Assembly (NCBI GenBank): GCA_910585665.1
Contig: CAJUFI010000005.1
Span: 57,627 to 98,334 of the forward strand
Direction: 5' to 3'
Origin: an uncultured Acetatifactor sp.
GTDB lineage: Bacteria; Bacillota; Clostridia; Lachnospirales; Lachnospiraceae
DNA: 40,708 nucleotides
In this document: one piece after another, positions 1-7,298 of the stretch
Layout: the number at the start of each line of letters is the position of its first letter
Position numbering within the stretch: position 1 is the stretch's first letter
Translations under genes and position numbers: made by a program
The notes under the pieces: model-generated
What the model was told of the DNA's origin: nothing
The model's database searches: none
What the model saw: the letters and a program-made list of their open reading frames with translations, nothing else

Positions 1-440
1 ATGAGCACCATCACCACGACGGGGAATGCTGCCATGGACATCATGATGAGGAGCACGAGCACCATCACCACGACGGGGAATGCTGCCATGGACATCATGA
101 TGAGGAGCATGAGCACCATCACCATGACCATGATGGACACTGCAGCTGCGGCCATGACCACCATCATGCGGATGAAGTGTTCACCAGCTGGGGCAAGGAG
201 TCTCCCGCAAAGTTCACGAAGGAAAGGATTGAGAGCATCCTGACCGCCCTGGACAGCGGCGAATACGGTGCCATCCTCCGGGCGAAGGGCATGGTTCCCG
301 CGGAGGACGGCACGTGGATCTACTACGACTATGTCCCGGAAGAGCATGACATCAGAACCGGAAAGCCGGAAGTCACCGGCAAGTATTGCGTCATCGGCGC
401 GGAGCTGAAAGAGGATAAGCTGGAAGAGCTGTTCCGCTGA
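1..440 (+). CDS. G3E (CobW-type) GTPase, C-terminal part with His/Cys-rich metal-binding repeat (5' partial)
   Basis: The gene enters from the left edge; the first complete codon is at 3 and 145 residues remain. Residues 1-60 are extremely rich in His, with Cys pairs, in an 18-residue unit (EHHHHDGECCHGHHDEEH) present twice and then a third, altered copy ending GHCSCGHDHHH. After this comes a CobW C-terminal domain (EVFTSWGKE...YDYVPEEHDIR...ELFR). The GTP-binding half lies outside the window. G3E GTPases with His-rich segments are metal chaperones or insertases (HypB, UreG, CobW, ZNG1 types), so Zn or Ni handling in the cytoplasm is likely; the metal cannot be read from sequence. It is followed 102 bp later by a second G3E protein, which suggests a working pair. 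Reading starts in this frame at the His-rich codons; the overlapping frame beginning at base 1 is a shadow. Confidence 0.8.
   Translation, partial: EHHHHDGECCHGHHDEEHEHHHHDGECCHGHHDEEHEHHHHDHDGHCSCGHDHHHADEVFTSWGKESPAKFTKERIESILTALDSGEYGAILRAKGMVPAEDGTWIYYDYVPEEHDIRTGKPEVTGKYCVIGAELKEDKLEELFR
3..134 (+). repeat. 54-bp coding tandem repeat encoding the His/Cys-rich segment
   Basis: Bases 3-56 and 57-110 are almost identical 54-bp units (they differ at the last base). A third unit begins at 111 and diverges after about 13 bases. Because 54 is a multiple of 3, each unit adds 18 residues without shifting frame. Further units may lie left of the window. Near identity at DNA level points to recent unequal exchange or slippage, so the number of metal ligands could vary among strains. 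Confidence 0.85.
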
Positions 441-480
441 CAGCAGAAAAAGCAGAAACAGCGGCCCGGGGACGAAAAGG

Positions 481-521
481 CGGCGGATGCAGGGGCGTGT
501 GCCAGGCGGCTGCATCCGCCG
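481..521 (+). promoter_or_regulatory. 12-bp-stem hairpin between the two G3E GTPase genes
   Basis: CGGCGGATGCAG (481-492) is perfectly complementary to CTGCATCCGCCG (510-521), with a 17-base loop. It lies nine bases before the first ATG of the next gene and is not followed by a T run, so it does not look like an intrinsic terminator. It could stabilise the upstream mRNA or modulate translation of the downstream GTPase; either role is inference. Confidence 0.5.
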
Positions 522-542
522 GCCGGGCAGATGGGAGAGAAG

Positions 543-1475
543 ATGAAGCCTGTATATATGATCAACGGTTTTCTGGAGAGCGGCAAGACGGAGTTCATCT
601 CCTTTACGCTTGCGCAGAATTATTTCCAGGTCAGGGGCAAGACCCTCCTGATTCTCTGTGAGGAGGGAGAGAACGAGTACGATCCTGCCCTACTGGAGAA
701 GAGCCGTACCGTGGTGGAGCTGATTGACGAGGAAGGGGATTTCACCCCAGCGCATCTGACGGATCTGGAGAAGCGGCACAAGCCGGAGCGCATCGTCATT
801 GAGTTCAACGGCATGTGGAATTACAAGAACGCAAAGCTTCCCTGGTACTGGAAGATTGAGCAGCAGATTACCATCATTGACGGTTCCACGTTCCCTATGT
901 ACTATACGAACATGCGTTCTCTTCTGGCGGAAATGGTCCGCAAGTCAGAGATGATCATCTTCAACCGTTGCGACACGGTGAAGGATCAGCTGAATTCCTA
1001 TAAGCGGAACATCAAGGCGGTGAACCCTTCCGCGGATGTGATTTTTGAGGATGCCCAGGGGGAGATTGACGAAATCTTCGAGGAGGATTTGCCTTACGAT
1101 CTGAAACAGGATACCATCGTGCTGGACAACCAGGGGTATGGTATCTGGTACCTGGATTCCATGGAGCATCTGGAGCGCTATGAGGGCAAGAAGCTGCAGT
1201 TCGTGGCCATGGTGCTGAAACCGGAGAATTTTCCCCAGGGCTATTTCGTCCCCGGGCGCATGGCCATGACCTGCTGCGCGGACGACATGGCGTTTCTGGG
1301 GTATGCCTGTGAATTCGCCGGGGCGGGAAGCCTGAAGCAGAAGGAGTGGGTGAAGGTGACGGCCACCGTGACGAAGGAATACTGGAAGGATTACAACGGG
1401 GAAGGGCCCATCCTGCATGCGGTGAGCGTGGAGAAGACGAAAGCGCCCAAGGAAGAGATCATCAGCTTCTCATAA
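543..1475 (+). CDS. G3E-type GTP-binding protein with a C-terminal DUF1980/YcgQ-like domain
   Basis: A 310-residue cytoplasmic GTPase. The Walker A loop GFLESGKTEF lies near residue 9. The base-recognition motif is the variant FNRCD in place of NKxD. The C-terminal third (QFVAMVLKPENFPQGYFVPGR, then MTCCADDMAF) resembles the Cys-pair region of the DUF1980 / TIGR03943 family, a family often paired with CobW-like GTPases. The start at 543 is preferred over 531 because GGGAG at 533-537 can act as its ribosome binding site. A role in metal trafficking together with the upstream His-rich G3E protein is inferred; neither substrate nor partner is visible. The next gene starts 26 bp downstream, so co-transcription is likely. 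Confidence 0.75.
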   Translation: MKPVYMINGFLESGKTEFISFTLAQNYFQVRGKTLLILCEEGENEYDPALLEKSRTVVELIDEEGDFTPAHLTDLEKRHKPERIVIEFNGMWNYKNAKLPWYWKIEQQITIIDGSTFPMYYTNMRSLLAEMVRKSEMIIFNRCDTVKDQLNSYKRNIKAVNPSADVIFEDAQGEIDEIFEEDLPYDLKQDTIVLDNQGYGIWYLDSMEHLERYEGKKLQFVAMVLKPENFPQGYFVPGRMAMTCCADDMAFLGYACEFAGAGSLKQKEWVKVTATVTKEYWKDYNGEGPILHAVSVEKTKAPKEEIISFS

Positions 1476-1501
1476 GAGACTTTGGCGGAAAAGGGAATTT
1501 C

Positions 1502-2278
1502 ATGGAGAGAAAGAATTCCAACGAAAAAGAGATACAGCAGCTGAAGAACCGGTTCCGCGACCTGGCGGAAAAGTCCTTCCGACAGGGAATCTTCACCTTT
1601 ACGGGATTTCTGGGGCTGAGCGAGCAGGATGTGTTCTGGCAGGAGGAGAGAGGGCTCTCCCATGCAGGGTACTGCCTCGGAGGCGGCTATGACGGGGCGG
1701 ACAGGGTGATGATCCGCTTCGGAGATTCCGGGGAGCTCGGGTATGAGGTGCCTTTTCCTATCGTCTGCATCCATATCCAGCCCCTGGCGCAGAAATTTGC
1801 CGATGAGCTGTCCCACAGGGATTTCCTGGGGGCCCTGATGAACCTGGGGATTGAGCGGAGCACCATAGGGGACATCAAAGCTGGGGAAAGGCAGGCCTAT
1901 CTGTTCTGCCAGGATTCCATCGCCGCATTCATTTGTGAGAATCTCCGGCAGGTGAAGCATACCCATGTAAAATGCGCTGTGGTGGAGGACATGGGGAGCC
2001 TTCCGGAGGAAGAGCCGCTGACTGTCGGCATACAGGTACAGTCCATGCGGGTGGACGGGGTGCTGGCCAAGGTCTACAACATGTCCCGGGAAAAGAGCCT
2101 GGATCTGTTCCGCGCAGGGAAGGTCTATGTGAACGGACGCCTCTGTGAGAACAATTCCCGTCAGCTGGAAACCGGCGAGACGGTGAACGCCAGGGGTTAC
2201 GGCAAGTTTGTCCTGACAGGCCGGCCGAGGGAGACGAGGAAGGGAAAGCTGGCTGTGGAAGTGGCGGTATATCGATGA
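1502..2278 (+). CDS. ylmH: YlmH-family S4-domain RNA-binding protein
   Basis: A 258-residue protein that matches YlmH in length and domain order: an N-terminal alpha/beta region, a central RNA-binding-like fold (VPFPIVCIHIQPLAQKFADE, FLGALMNLGIERSTIGDI) and a C-terminal S4 domain from about residue 180 (SLDLFRAGKVYVNGRLCENNSRQLETGE). In other Bacillota YlmH binds ribosomal particles and helps rescue stalled 50S-peptidyl-tRNA complexes, and its gene normally sits with sepF/ylm or divIVA division genes. Here it follows the G3E GTPases instead. The frame is open further upstream to 1346, but those codons overlap the preceding gene and look non-native. ATG 1502 begins the family-like sequence MERKNSNEKE. 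Confidence 0.85.
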   Translation: MERKNSNEKEIQQLKNRFRDLAEKSFRQGIFTFTGFLGLSEQDVFWQEERGLSHAGYCLGGGYDGADRVMIRFGDSGELGYEVPFPIVCIHIQPLAQKFADELSHRDFLGALMNLGIERSTIGDIKAGERQAYLFCQDSIAAFICENLRQVKHTHVKCAVVEDMGSLPEEEPLTVGIQVQSMRVDGVLAKVYNMSREKSLDLFRAGKVYVNGRLCENNSRQLETGETVNARGYGKFVLTGRPRETRKGKLAVEVAVYR

Positions 2279-2335
2279 GATAAGGAGGAGGGGCGCTCTG
2301 TAGGAAGCAGTGCCGCAGCGCTGACAGGGACAGAT

Positions 2336-3313
2336 ATGTATTCGTACTCGATTGTACAATGGTTTTTCTTTTTTTATTTTTATTGTTTTGTGGGGTGGTG
2401 CATTGAGTCCGCCTATGTTTCGATTAAAACAAGGCAGCTGACCAACCGGGGGTTCATGAGAGGGCCGTTTCTGCCGCTCTACGGCAGTGGGGCCATCATG
2501 ATGCTGGTGGTGTCCATGCCTTTTCAGGACAATATCTTCTTGGTCTATGTGGCCGGCTGCGTCGGGGCTACCATACTGGAATATGTCACAGGCGTGACCA
2601 TGGAAGCTTTGTTCAAGGTGCGGTATTGGGACTATTCCCGGAACAAATTCAATTTCCAGGGCCATATCTGCCTGGGGACTTCCCTTGCCTGGGGGCTTTT
2701 GACCATTCTGATGACGGAAGTGGTCCATGTGCCGGTGGAGCGGTTCGGCCTCGGGATACCGGATATGGTGCTGAAGGGAGTGACTTATGTTTTGAGCGTC
2801 CTGATTTTCGCGGATTTCGCCCTTTCCTTCAAGGCGGCCATCGATTTGCGGGACGTGCTGGTGAAGATGGAGCAGGTCAAGTCGGAGATGGTGCATATCC
2901 AGAAGCGCCTGGACGTGATAATAGCGCTGGCCAATCAGGAAGTGGAAAACCGCAGGGCAGTCTTGGCTGAAAGCATGAGCATGGCCAGGGAGGAATGGAC
3001 GGAGCGGATGTCTGTGCACATCGACGACATCAAGGCCGGCATCGAGAAGAAGATGGAACAGATGAAGGCCGGCAGTTCCGCCTGGGAGGAAAGCCATATG
3101 GACGGCATCCACATCCAGGAGGAGCTCCAGAATCTGAAGACGAAATATGCCATCAATCTGGCAGACCGCAGACGTCTGGGCAGGCTGAAGGATTTCTTCC
3201 AGCGGGGGTTGGTCTGCGCCAACCCTGGCATGACTTCCGTGAAGTTCAGGGAAGCCCTGGAGGAGCTGAAGCGCAGGACTATGGGGAAGGACGAGCCGGA
3301 GGATGAGGAGTAG
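2336..3313 (+). CDS. CmpB-family (putative ABC-transporter type IV) membrane protein with coiled-coil tail
   Basis: A 325-residue integral membrane protein. The N-terminal half has about five hydrophobic segments with family hallmarks (YCFVGWCIESAYVSIKTRQL near residue 15, NRGFMRGPFLPLYGSGA, EYVTGVTMEALFKVRYWDYS). From about residue 175 it becomes a charged helical tail with heptad-like spacing (VKMEQVKSEMVHIQKRLDVI...), probably cytoplasmic. The Pfam family is PF06541, whose function is unknown despite the ABC name: no ATP-binding partner is encoded nearby. A shorter paralogue lies at 11788-12204. An intrinsic terminator follows at 3375. Confidence 0.75.
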   Translation: MYSYSIVQWFFFFYFYCFVGWCIESAYVSIKTRQLTNRGFMRGPFLPLYGSGAIMMLVVSMPFQDNIFLVYVAGCVGATILEYVTGVTMEALFKVRYWDYSRNKFNFQGHICLGTSLAWGLLTILMTEVVHVPVERFGLGIPDMVLKGVTYVLSVLIFADFALSFKAAIDLRDVLVKMEQVKSEMVHIQKRLDVIIALANQEVENRRAVLAESMSMAREEWTERMSVHIDDIKAGIEKKMEQMKAGSSAWEESHMDGIHIQEELQNLKTKYAINLADRRRLGRLKDFFQRGLVCANPGMTSVKFREALEELKRRTMGKDEPEDEE

Positions 3314-3374
3314 GCGCGGCCTGCAGAGGGAATCACCTGCATTTGGTCGTTTGGAGAGAATGTTTTTAGCAAAA

Positions 3375-3411
3375 CAGCACCTTGCTTTTGTCTGGGCGGG
3401 GTGCTGTTTTT
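3375..3411 (+). terminator. Intrinsic terminator after the CmpB-family gene
   Basis: CAGCACC (3375-3381) pairs with GGTGCTG (3400-3406) and is followed by TTTTT. The flanking AAAA and TTTT can extend the stem. It ends the unit that begins left of the window and separates it from the two-component genes. Confidence 0.75.
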
Positions 3412-3421
3412 ATGGCTGATG

Positions 3422-3479
3422 TCTTAAGCAAATCTTAAATATTTCCCATGTTTTATGTTAATGGTTCTTTTGGTAGAAT
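3422..3479 (+). promoter_or_regulatory. Probable regulator-controlled promoter of the VanR-like gene
   Basis: TCTTAA occurs at 3422-3427 and again at 3433-3438, an 11-bp period (one helical turn) typical of tandem half-sites for OmpR/PhoB-family regulators. Downstream is an extended -10 box TGGTAGAAT (-10 hexamer at 3474-3479) without a convincing -35 box, as expected for an activated promoter. Autoregulation by the adjacent regulator is inferred. Confidence 0.5.
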
Positions 3480-3558
3480 GGTTTTATGATGATCATGATT
3501 TCATAGGGCGGTGGTGTTTTGCAGAAGGGATTGCCATGGCCAGGAGGGATATGCCGGT

Positions 3559-4251
3559 ATGTATAATATTTTGATCTGTGACGATGAGAAAGATATCGTA
3601 AATGCGCTGAAAATTTATCTGAATGACGATAATTATGCGCTGTTCGAGGCATTTGACGGATGGGAGGCGCTGGAAATCGTGGAAAGGGAGGACATTCATC
3701 TGGTGCTGATGGATATCATGATGCCCAAGATGGATGGGATAGAGGCCATGGTCAAGATTCGGGAGAAGAGCAATGTGCCCGTAATCCTCCTGACGGCAAA
3801 GTCGGAGGACTCTGACAAGATATTGGGGCTGACAGTGGGCGCGGACGATTATATCACGAAGCCTTTTAACCCTGTGGAGGTCTCCGCCAGGGTCAAGTCC
3901 CAGCTGCGCAGGTACATGCTGTTGGGGGCGGGGAAGGAGCGCCGGGAGGTGCTCCGCTGCGGCGGCATCGAGCTGGATGATGTGCAGAAGAAGGTGTTGC
4001 TGGACGGTGAGGAGGTGGCCCTGACGCCCACGGAATATGAGATTCTGAAGCTGCTGATGCAGCATCCGGGGCGGGTGTTCTCACCCAAGGAAATCTATCA
4101 GAAGATATGGAACGATCTGCCCTATGGCAGTGAGAACACGGTGGCGGTACATATCCGGCATATCAGGGAGAAGCTGGAAATCAATCCGGCGGAGCCCAGG
4201 TATTTGAAGGTGGTTTGGGGGCAAGGCTACAAGTGTGAGAAGAAGTTCTAA
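3559..4251 (+). CDS. OmpR-family response regulator, VanR-like
   Basis: A 230-residue DNA-binding response regulator. The receiver domain has acidic residues Asp8 and Asp9, phospho-acceptor Asp52 (LVLMDIMMP), Thr79 (LLTAKSED) and Lys101 (YITKPF). A linker leads to a winged-helix domain (ELDDVQKKVLLDGEEVALTPTE, SENTVAVHIRHIREKLE, LKVVWGQGYKCEKKF). The last motif is very close to VanR-type regulators. ATG 3559 is chosen because AGGAGGGA at 3542-3549 is correctly spaced. The cognate kinase follows after 522 bp. No van resistance enzymes are present, so its signal may be cell-envelope related but is unknown. Confidence 0.9.
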   Translation: MYNILICDDEKDIVNALKIYLNDDNYALFEAFDGWEALEIVEREDIHLVLMDIMMPKMDGIEAMVKIREKSNVPVILLTAKSEDSDKILGLTVGADDYITKPFNPVEVSARVKSQLRRYMLLGAGKERREVLRCGGIELDDVQKKVLLDGEEVALTPTEYEILKLLMQHPGRVFSPKEIYQKIWNDLPYGSENTVAVHIRHIREKLEINPAEPRYLKVVWGQGYKCEKKF

Positions 4252-4354
4252 GCCTGCAAAGCACGCAGGCTAAGAACTTCTAGGCTCGCATGAGCGAATA
4301 AATTCGCTCGCGGCCGTCTCACAGGTCAGAATGCCCGAAGTGCATGGGCATTCT
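4241..4354 (+). promoter_or_regulatory. Three consecutive hairpins between regulator and kinase
   Basis: First, a 17-bp stem with one mismatch overlaps the regulator stop codon (4241-4257 with 4265-4281). Second, a near-perfect palindrome GAGCGAAT-AA-ATTCGCTC spans 4292-4309. Third, AGAATGCCC (4328-4336) pairs with GGGCATTCT (4346-4354). None is followed by a real T run. They could reduce read-through into the kinase or protect the 3' end of the regulator mRNA. The compact arrangement also resembles dispersed palindromic repeats. Confidence 0.5.
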
Positions 4355-4383
4355 TCCTGGTTTGCGGCGGGTTTTTGAGGGGG

Positions 4384-4720
4384 ATTGGCGGAGTGGGCTG
4401 TGGGATGAGAGGAAGGGGGAAGTATGGGGTGTGTGGAGACGGGGGGACGTGGGGAAATGGGAAGATGGGGTGTGTGGAGATGTGGGGAATGGGGAGTGTG
4501 GAGACGTGGGGAATGGGAAAACGGGGAGTGTGGAGACGTGGGAAGATGGGAAGGTGGAGACGTGGGGAAATGGGAAAACGGGAAGATGGGGAGTGTGGAG
4601 ATGGGGGAAGGGGAAGATGGGGAGTGTGGAGATGGGGGGAAATGGGAAGATGGGGTGTGTGGAGATGGGGGGAATGGGAAGATGGGGGACGGTGAGTTGG
4701 GGGGCAGGGGGAGGAAGAGG
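4384..4720 (+). repeat. G-rich, C-poor degenerate minisatellite in the two-component intergenic gap
   Basis: About 330 bp composed of shuffled short blocks such as GTGTGGAGATGGGG, GTGGAGACGTGGGG, AATGGGAAGATGGG and AATGGGAAAACGGGG. The + strand is almost free of C and contains dozens of G runs of three or more. All three forward frames and one reverse frame stay open because of the composition; none resembles a protein. The RNA-like strand could form G-quadruplexes between the regulator and kinase coding regions. Confidence 0.85.
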
Positions 4721-4773
4721 ATGGTGAGGTGGAGCGGGAGGATATGGATTGTTGGAAGGGGAGGAAGCGTGGC

Positions 4774-6972
4774 ATGGGGAAGGAGATGAAGAGGGAAAAG
4801 AGGCGTGGGGACGGGTATCGGCTGACGGGGTCTGTGCTGGCGAAAATTGTGGTGTTTTTTTTGCTGGGGTTATCTTTTTTGGCGGGTTTTTTGGGAACGA
4901 TGGTGTGTGTGTGCATTGGGAAAGAGGGGTTTTATGTTAACAGTTTGAATGAAGTGACTTTGGAGATGCTGAGTGGCCCCAGCAGAAGCGTTGCGTATTT
5001 GGTGGCCAATTATCTGGAAATGGGGGATGTGGAGGCTGCCAGGGAAGTATGCCAGGGCAAGAATATTGATATTGAGGTAAGCTGTAAGGGGGAGGCGGAT
5101 CATATGGTCAGTATCTGGAGCACCTGGAGCGGATATGATACGGAATTCATCGTGGATACGTCCATTGTGCTTCATCAGCCTACAGGACTGGAGCTGAGCG
5201 GGCATGTGCTTCAGGAGGATGAGCCGTATCTGTTCCGGGCTTATCTCAGGCCTGGGTTTCCGGAGGCTGACGAGTTCCAGAGGCTGGAGAAGTTGGTCAG
5301 ATATGTCTATGAGTTCAGATATGCTCTGATTGGTGTGGCGGCAGGTGGCATTTTCCTGTTCCTCGTCTGCTTCCTCTTCCTGATGTGCAGCGCGGGGCAC
5401 CGCAACGGGCAGGAAGGCGTGGTGCCGGGGGTGCTGACGGGGATTCCTGTGGATGTGGTGACGGTGCTGTTCGGCGTGGTGCTGGCGTTTGTGGCATATT
5501 TTTGCATGGGGATCGGCTGGAATCTGAATGATGTGGAAGAAGTTGTCCTTTTGACGTTTTTGGGATTGTTCGCGGTAGTCTGGGGGACGATTTACTGTAT
5601 GGATCTGGCCGCTCGGCTGAAGCTGGGGAAATGTTTCAGGAACAGCCTGGTCTTCCTGGTGCTGCGGGGAGGTTGGCGTTTTCTGCGCCTGATCTGCAGA
5701 GGGGCTGCGGGACTGCTGAGAGGGGCTCCGCTGATATTGACCACGTTGATTGCCTATTTCGGTCTCTTCATCCTGGAGTTGATAGGGGTATCCCGTTTTG
5801 TCTGGGAACAGGAAGGAGTGATGCTATGGCTTTTGGAAAAGCTGCTTTTGCTGCCGGTGGTCATGTATGTCGCCCTTACCTGTAAACGGCTTCTGAAGGC
5901 CGGCGAGGCGCTGGCGGAAGGCCATGGCGATTATAAGGTGGATACCGCCAGGATGTTCGGCGATTTCCGGGAGCATGGGGAGAACCTGAACAGCCTGGGG
6001 GAGGGGATTTCCAGGGCGGTGGCGGAGCGGATGCGCAGCGAGCGTCTGAAGACGGAACTGATCACCAACGTGTCCCATGATTTGAAGACGCCGCTGACTT
6101 CTATTATCAATTATGCGGATCTGATATATGAGGAGATTTCGGGAGGAGGCGCAGGGGCCGCTGGGAACCAGAGGAATGACGGTGTGGTGGGAAGAGCGGA
6201 TTCCTGTGCGGCAGGTTTGCGTGCTGCTCGGACAGGAACCGCAGGCGCAAGTGCCTTAGAAGCGGGAGAGGCTGTAGGGGTTGGCGCTGTTGAAGCGGAA
6301 GGCGGCGCGGGCATGTCTGCGGAAGAGGAGGGCGGAGCTCCGGTGGGCAGGGATGGCGATGCTTCTACGGCGGAGGGTGACATGGCGGGATTCGGCAGCC
6401 CGGCAAATGCCAGGATAGCGGAATATTCCCAGGTGCTGCTGCGCCAGTCCAGGAGGCTGAAGAAGCTTCTGGAGGATTTGCTGGAGGCTTCCAAGGCCAC
6501 CACCGGGAACCTGGAGGTGAACCTGGAGCCCTGTGAGGTAGGAGTGCTCCTGTCCCAGGCTGTGGGGGAGTATCAGCAGCGGATGGATGAAAAGAGGCTG
6601 GAGCTGATTGTAAGACAGCCGGAAGGATCGGTGCACATTATGGCGGACGGTAGGCATCTGTGGAGGATATTCGATAATCTGCTGAATAATATCTGTAAAT
6701 ACGCACAGGAGGACACCAGGGTCTATCTGAGCGTGGAGGCAAGTGAGGGATATGTACAGATTATTTTCCGGAACATGTCCAAGTACGCGCTGGACATTTC
6801 GGCAGAGGAGCTGGAAGAGCGGTTCGTGAGAGGGGACAGGTCGCGGCATATGGAGGGGAACGGCCTGGGGCTGTCCATCGCCAGAAGCCTTGTTGATATC
6901 CAGGGCGGTAGGATGGAGATTACGATTGATGGGGATCTGTTCAAAGTCCAGTTGATTTTTGCGGAAATCTGA
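4774..6972 (+). CDS. Membrane sensor histidine kinase with a low-complexity insert in the dimerisation domain
   Basis: A 732-residue partner of the upstream regulator. TM1 is at about 19-47, an extracytoplasmic sensor at about 48-180, and further TMs at about 182-205, 226-249, 256-280, 316-338 and 348-372. The H-box NVSHDLKTPLTSI carries His435. The N-box is IFDNLLNNICKYA (about 632-644) and the G-box is GNGLGLSIARSL (about 695). The ATPase domain looks complete. Odd: about 90 Gly/Ala/Glu-rich residues (about 455-545) separate the H-box helix from the second helix (AEYSQVLLRQSRRLKKLLEDLLEAS), which normally follow through a short turn. ATG 4774 is preferred to 4729 because GGAGG at 4760 is well placed. 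Confidence 0.85.
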   Translation: MGKEMKREKRRGDGYRLTGSVLAKIVVFFLLGLSFLAGFLGTMVCVCIGKEGFYVNSLNEVTLEMLSGPSRSVAYLVANYLEMGDVEAAREVCQGKNIDIEVSCKGEADHMVSIWSTWSGYDTEFIVDTSIVLHQPTGLELSGHVLQEDEPYLFRAYLRPGFPEADEFQRLEKLVRYVYEFRYALIGVAAGGIFLFLVCFLFLMCSAGHRNGQEGVVPGVLTGIPVDVVTVLFGVVLAFVAYFCMGIGWNLNDVEEVVLLTFLGLFAVVWGTIYCMDLAARLKLGKCFRNSLVFLVLRGGWRFLRLICRGAAGLLRGAPLILTTLIAYFGLFILELIGVSRFVWEQEGVMLWLLEKLLLLPVVMYVALTCKRLLKAGEALAEGHGDYKVDTARMFGDFREHGENLNSLGEGISRAVAERMRSERLKTELITNVSHDLKTPLTSIINYADLIYEEISGGGAGAAGNQRNDGVVGRADSCAAGLRAARTGTAGASALEAGEAVGVGAVEAEGGAGMSAEEEGGAPVGRDGDASTAEGDMAGFGSPANARIAEYSQVLLRQSRRLKKLLEDLLEASKATTGNLEVNLEPCEVGVLLSQAVGEYQQRMDEKRLELIVRQPEGSVHIMADGRHLWRIFDNLLNNICKYAQEDTRVYLSVEASEGYVQIIFRNMSKYALDISAEELEERFVRGDRSRHMEGNGLGLSIARSLVDIQGGRMEITIDGDLFKVQLIFAEI

Positions 6973-6983
6973 ACAAAATAAAC

Positions 6984-7016
6984 TTGTGTCGGTGCAGTAT
7001 TCTATGATAGAATACT
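6984..7016 (+). promoter_or_regulatory. Promoter with overlapping palindromic operator upstream of the DUF362 gene
   Basis: TTGTGT (6984-6989) and TAGAAT (7008-7013) with an 18-bp spacer form a plausible sigma-A promoter. A perfect inverted repeat AGTATTCTA-TGA-TAGAATACT (6996-7016) covers the spacer and the -10 box, as a repressor operator would. No T run follows, so it is not a terminator for the kinase. The promoter would drive the gene at 7299 through a leader that contains repeat R1. Confidence 0.5.
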
Positions 7017-7099
7017 TATGTTTGCGGCAGACCGCATGGATTCCGGCAGATTTTCCGGCTGCCTGATGAAAGGGGCGAAATGCTGCGGCTGCGCATAAT

Positions 7100-7276
7100 A
7101 AGGAATTGTCTACAAATAACTGCTACGAGTTGAAAGCCGTTTTCCTTGTGTTTCAGGGCTTTTTCCTACAGAAGTTGTAGCAGTTATTTTCCGACAGTTC
7201 CTAAGGAGCTGAGGAGCTGCTTCGTGGCCTCTGCGATCAAGGGAAAAGCGTTTCAGTTGTTTTCCGGCAGCTCCTA
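7100..7276 (+). repeat. Dispersed palindromic repeat R1, copy A
   Basis: The left arm at 7101-7131 (AGGAATTGTC...AATAACTGCTAC...) and right arm at 7172-7202 (AAGTTGTAGCAG...GACAGTTCCT) are imperfect inverted repeats of about 31 bp around a centre containing CAGGGCTTTTTCC. The same arms and centre recur at 31055 and, reversed, at 40657. A further shared block, GTTTTCCGGCA plus CTC and CTAA at 7258-7276, matches 31163-31181, so the element may extend to there with an insertion in this copy. No open frame is present. Confidence 0.8.
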
Positions 7277-7298
7277 AGACAGAAAGGTTGGGAATAGC

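Noticed and set aside
1391..3112. A 573-codon reverse-strand open frame over the ylmH and CmpB-family genes
   Set aside because: Antisense shadow of GC-rich coding DNA: His/Pro/Leu-rich, no domain, no ribosome binding site.
4326..4916. Reverse-strand frame with Pro/His/Ser repeats across the G-rich tract
   Set aside because: Open only because the tract lacks stops; repeats mirror the minisatellite.
3559..6972. Vancomycin-resistance two-component system
   Set aside because: The regulator is VanR-like, but no vanHAX or ligase genes are present, so resistance is not supported.
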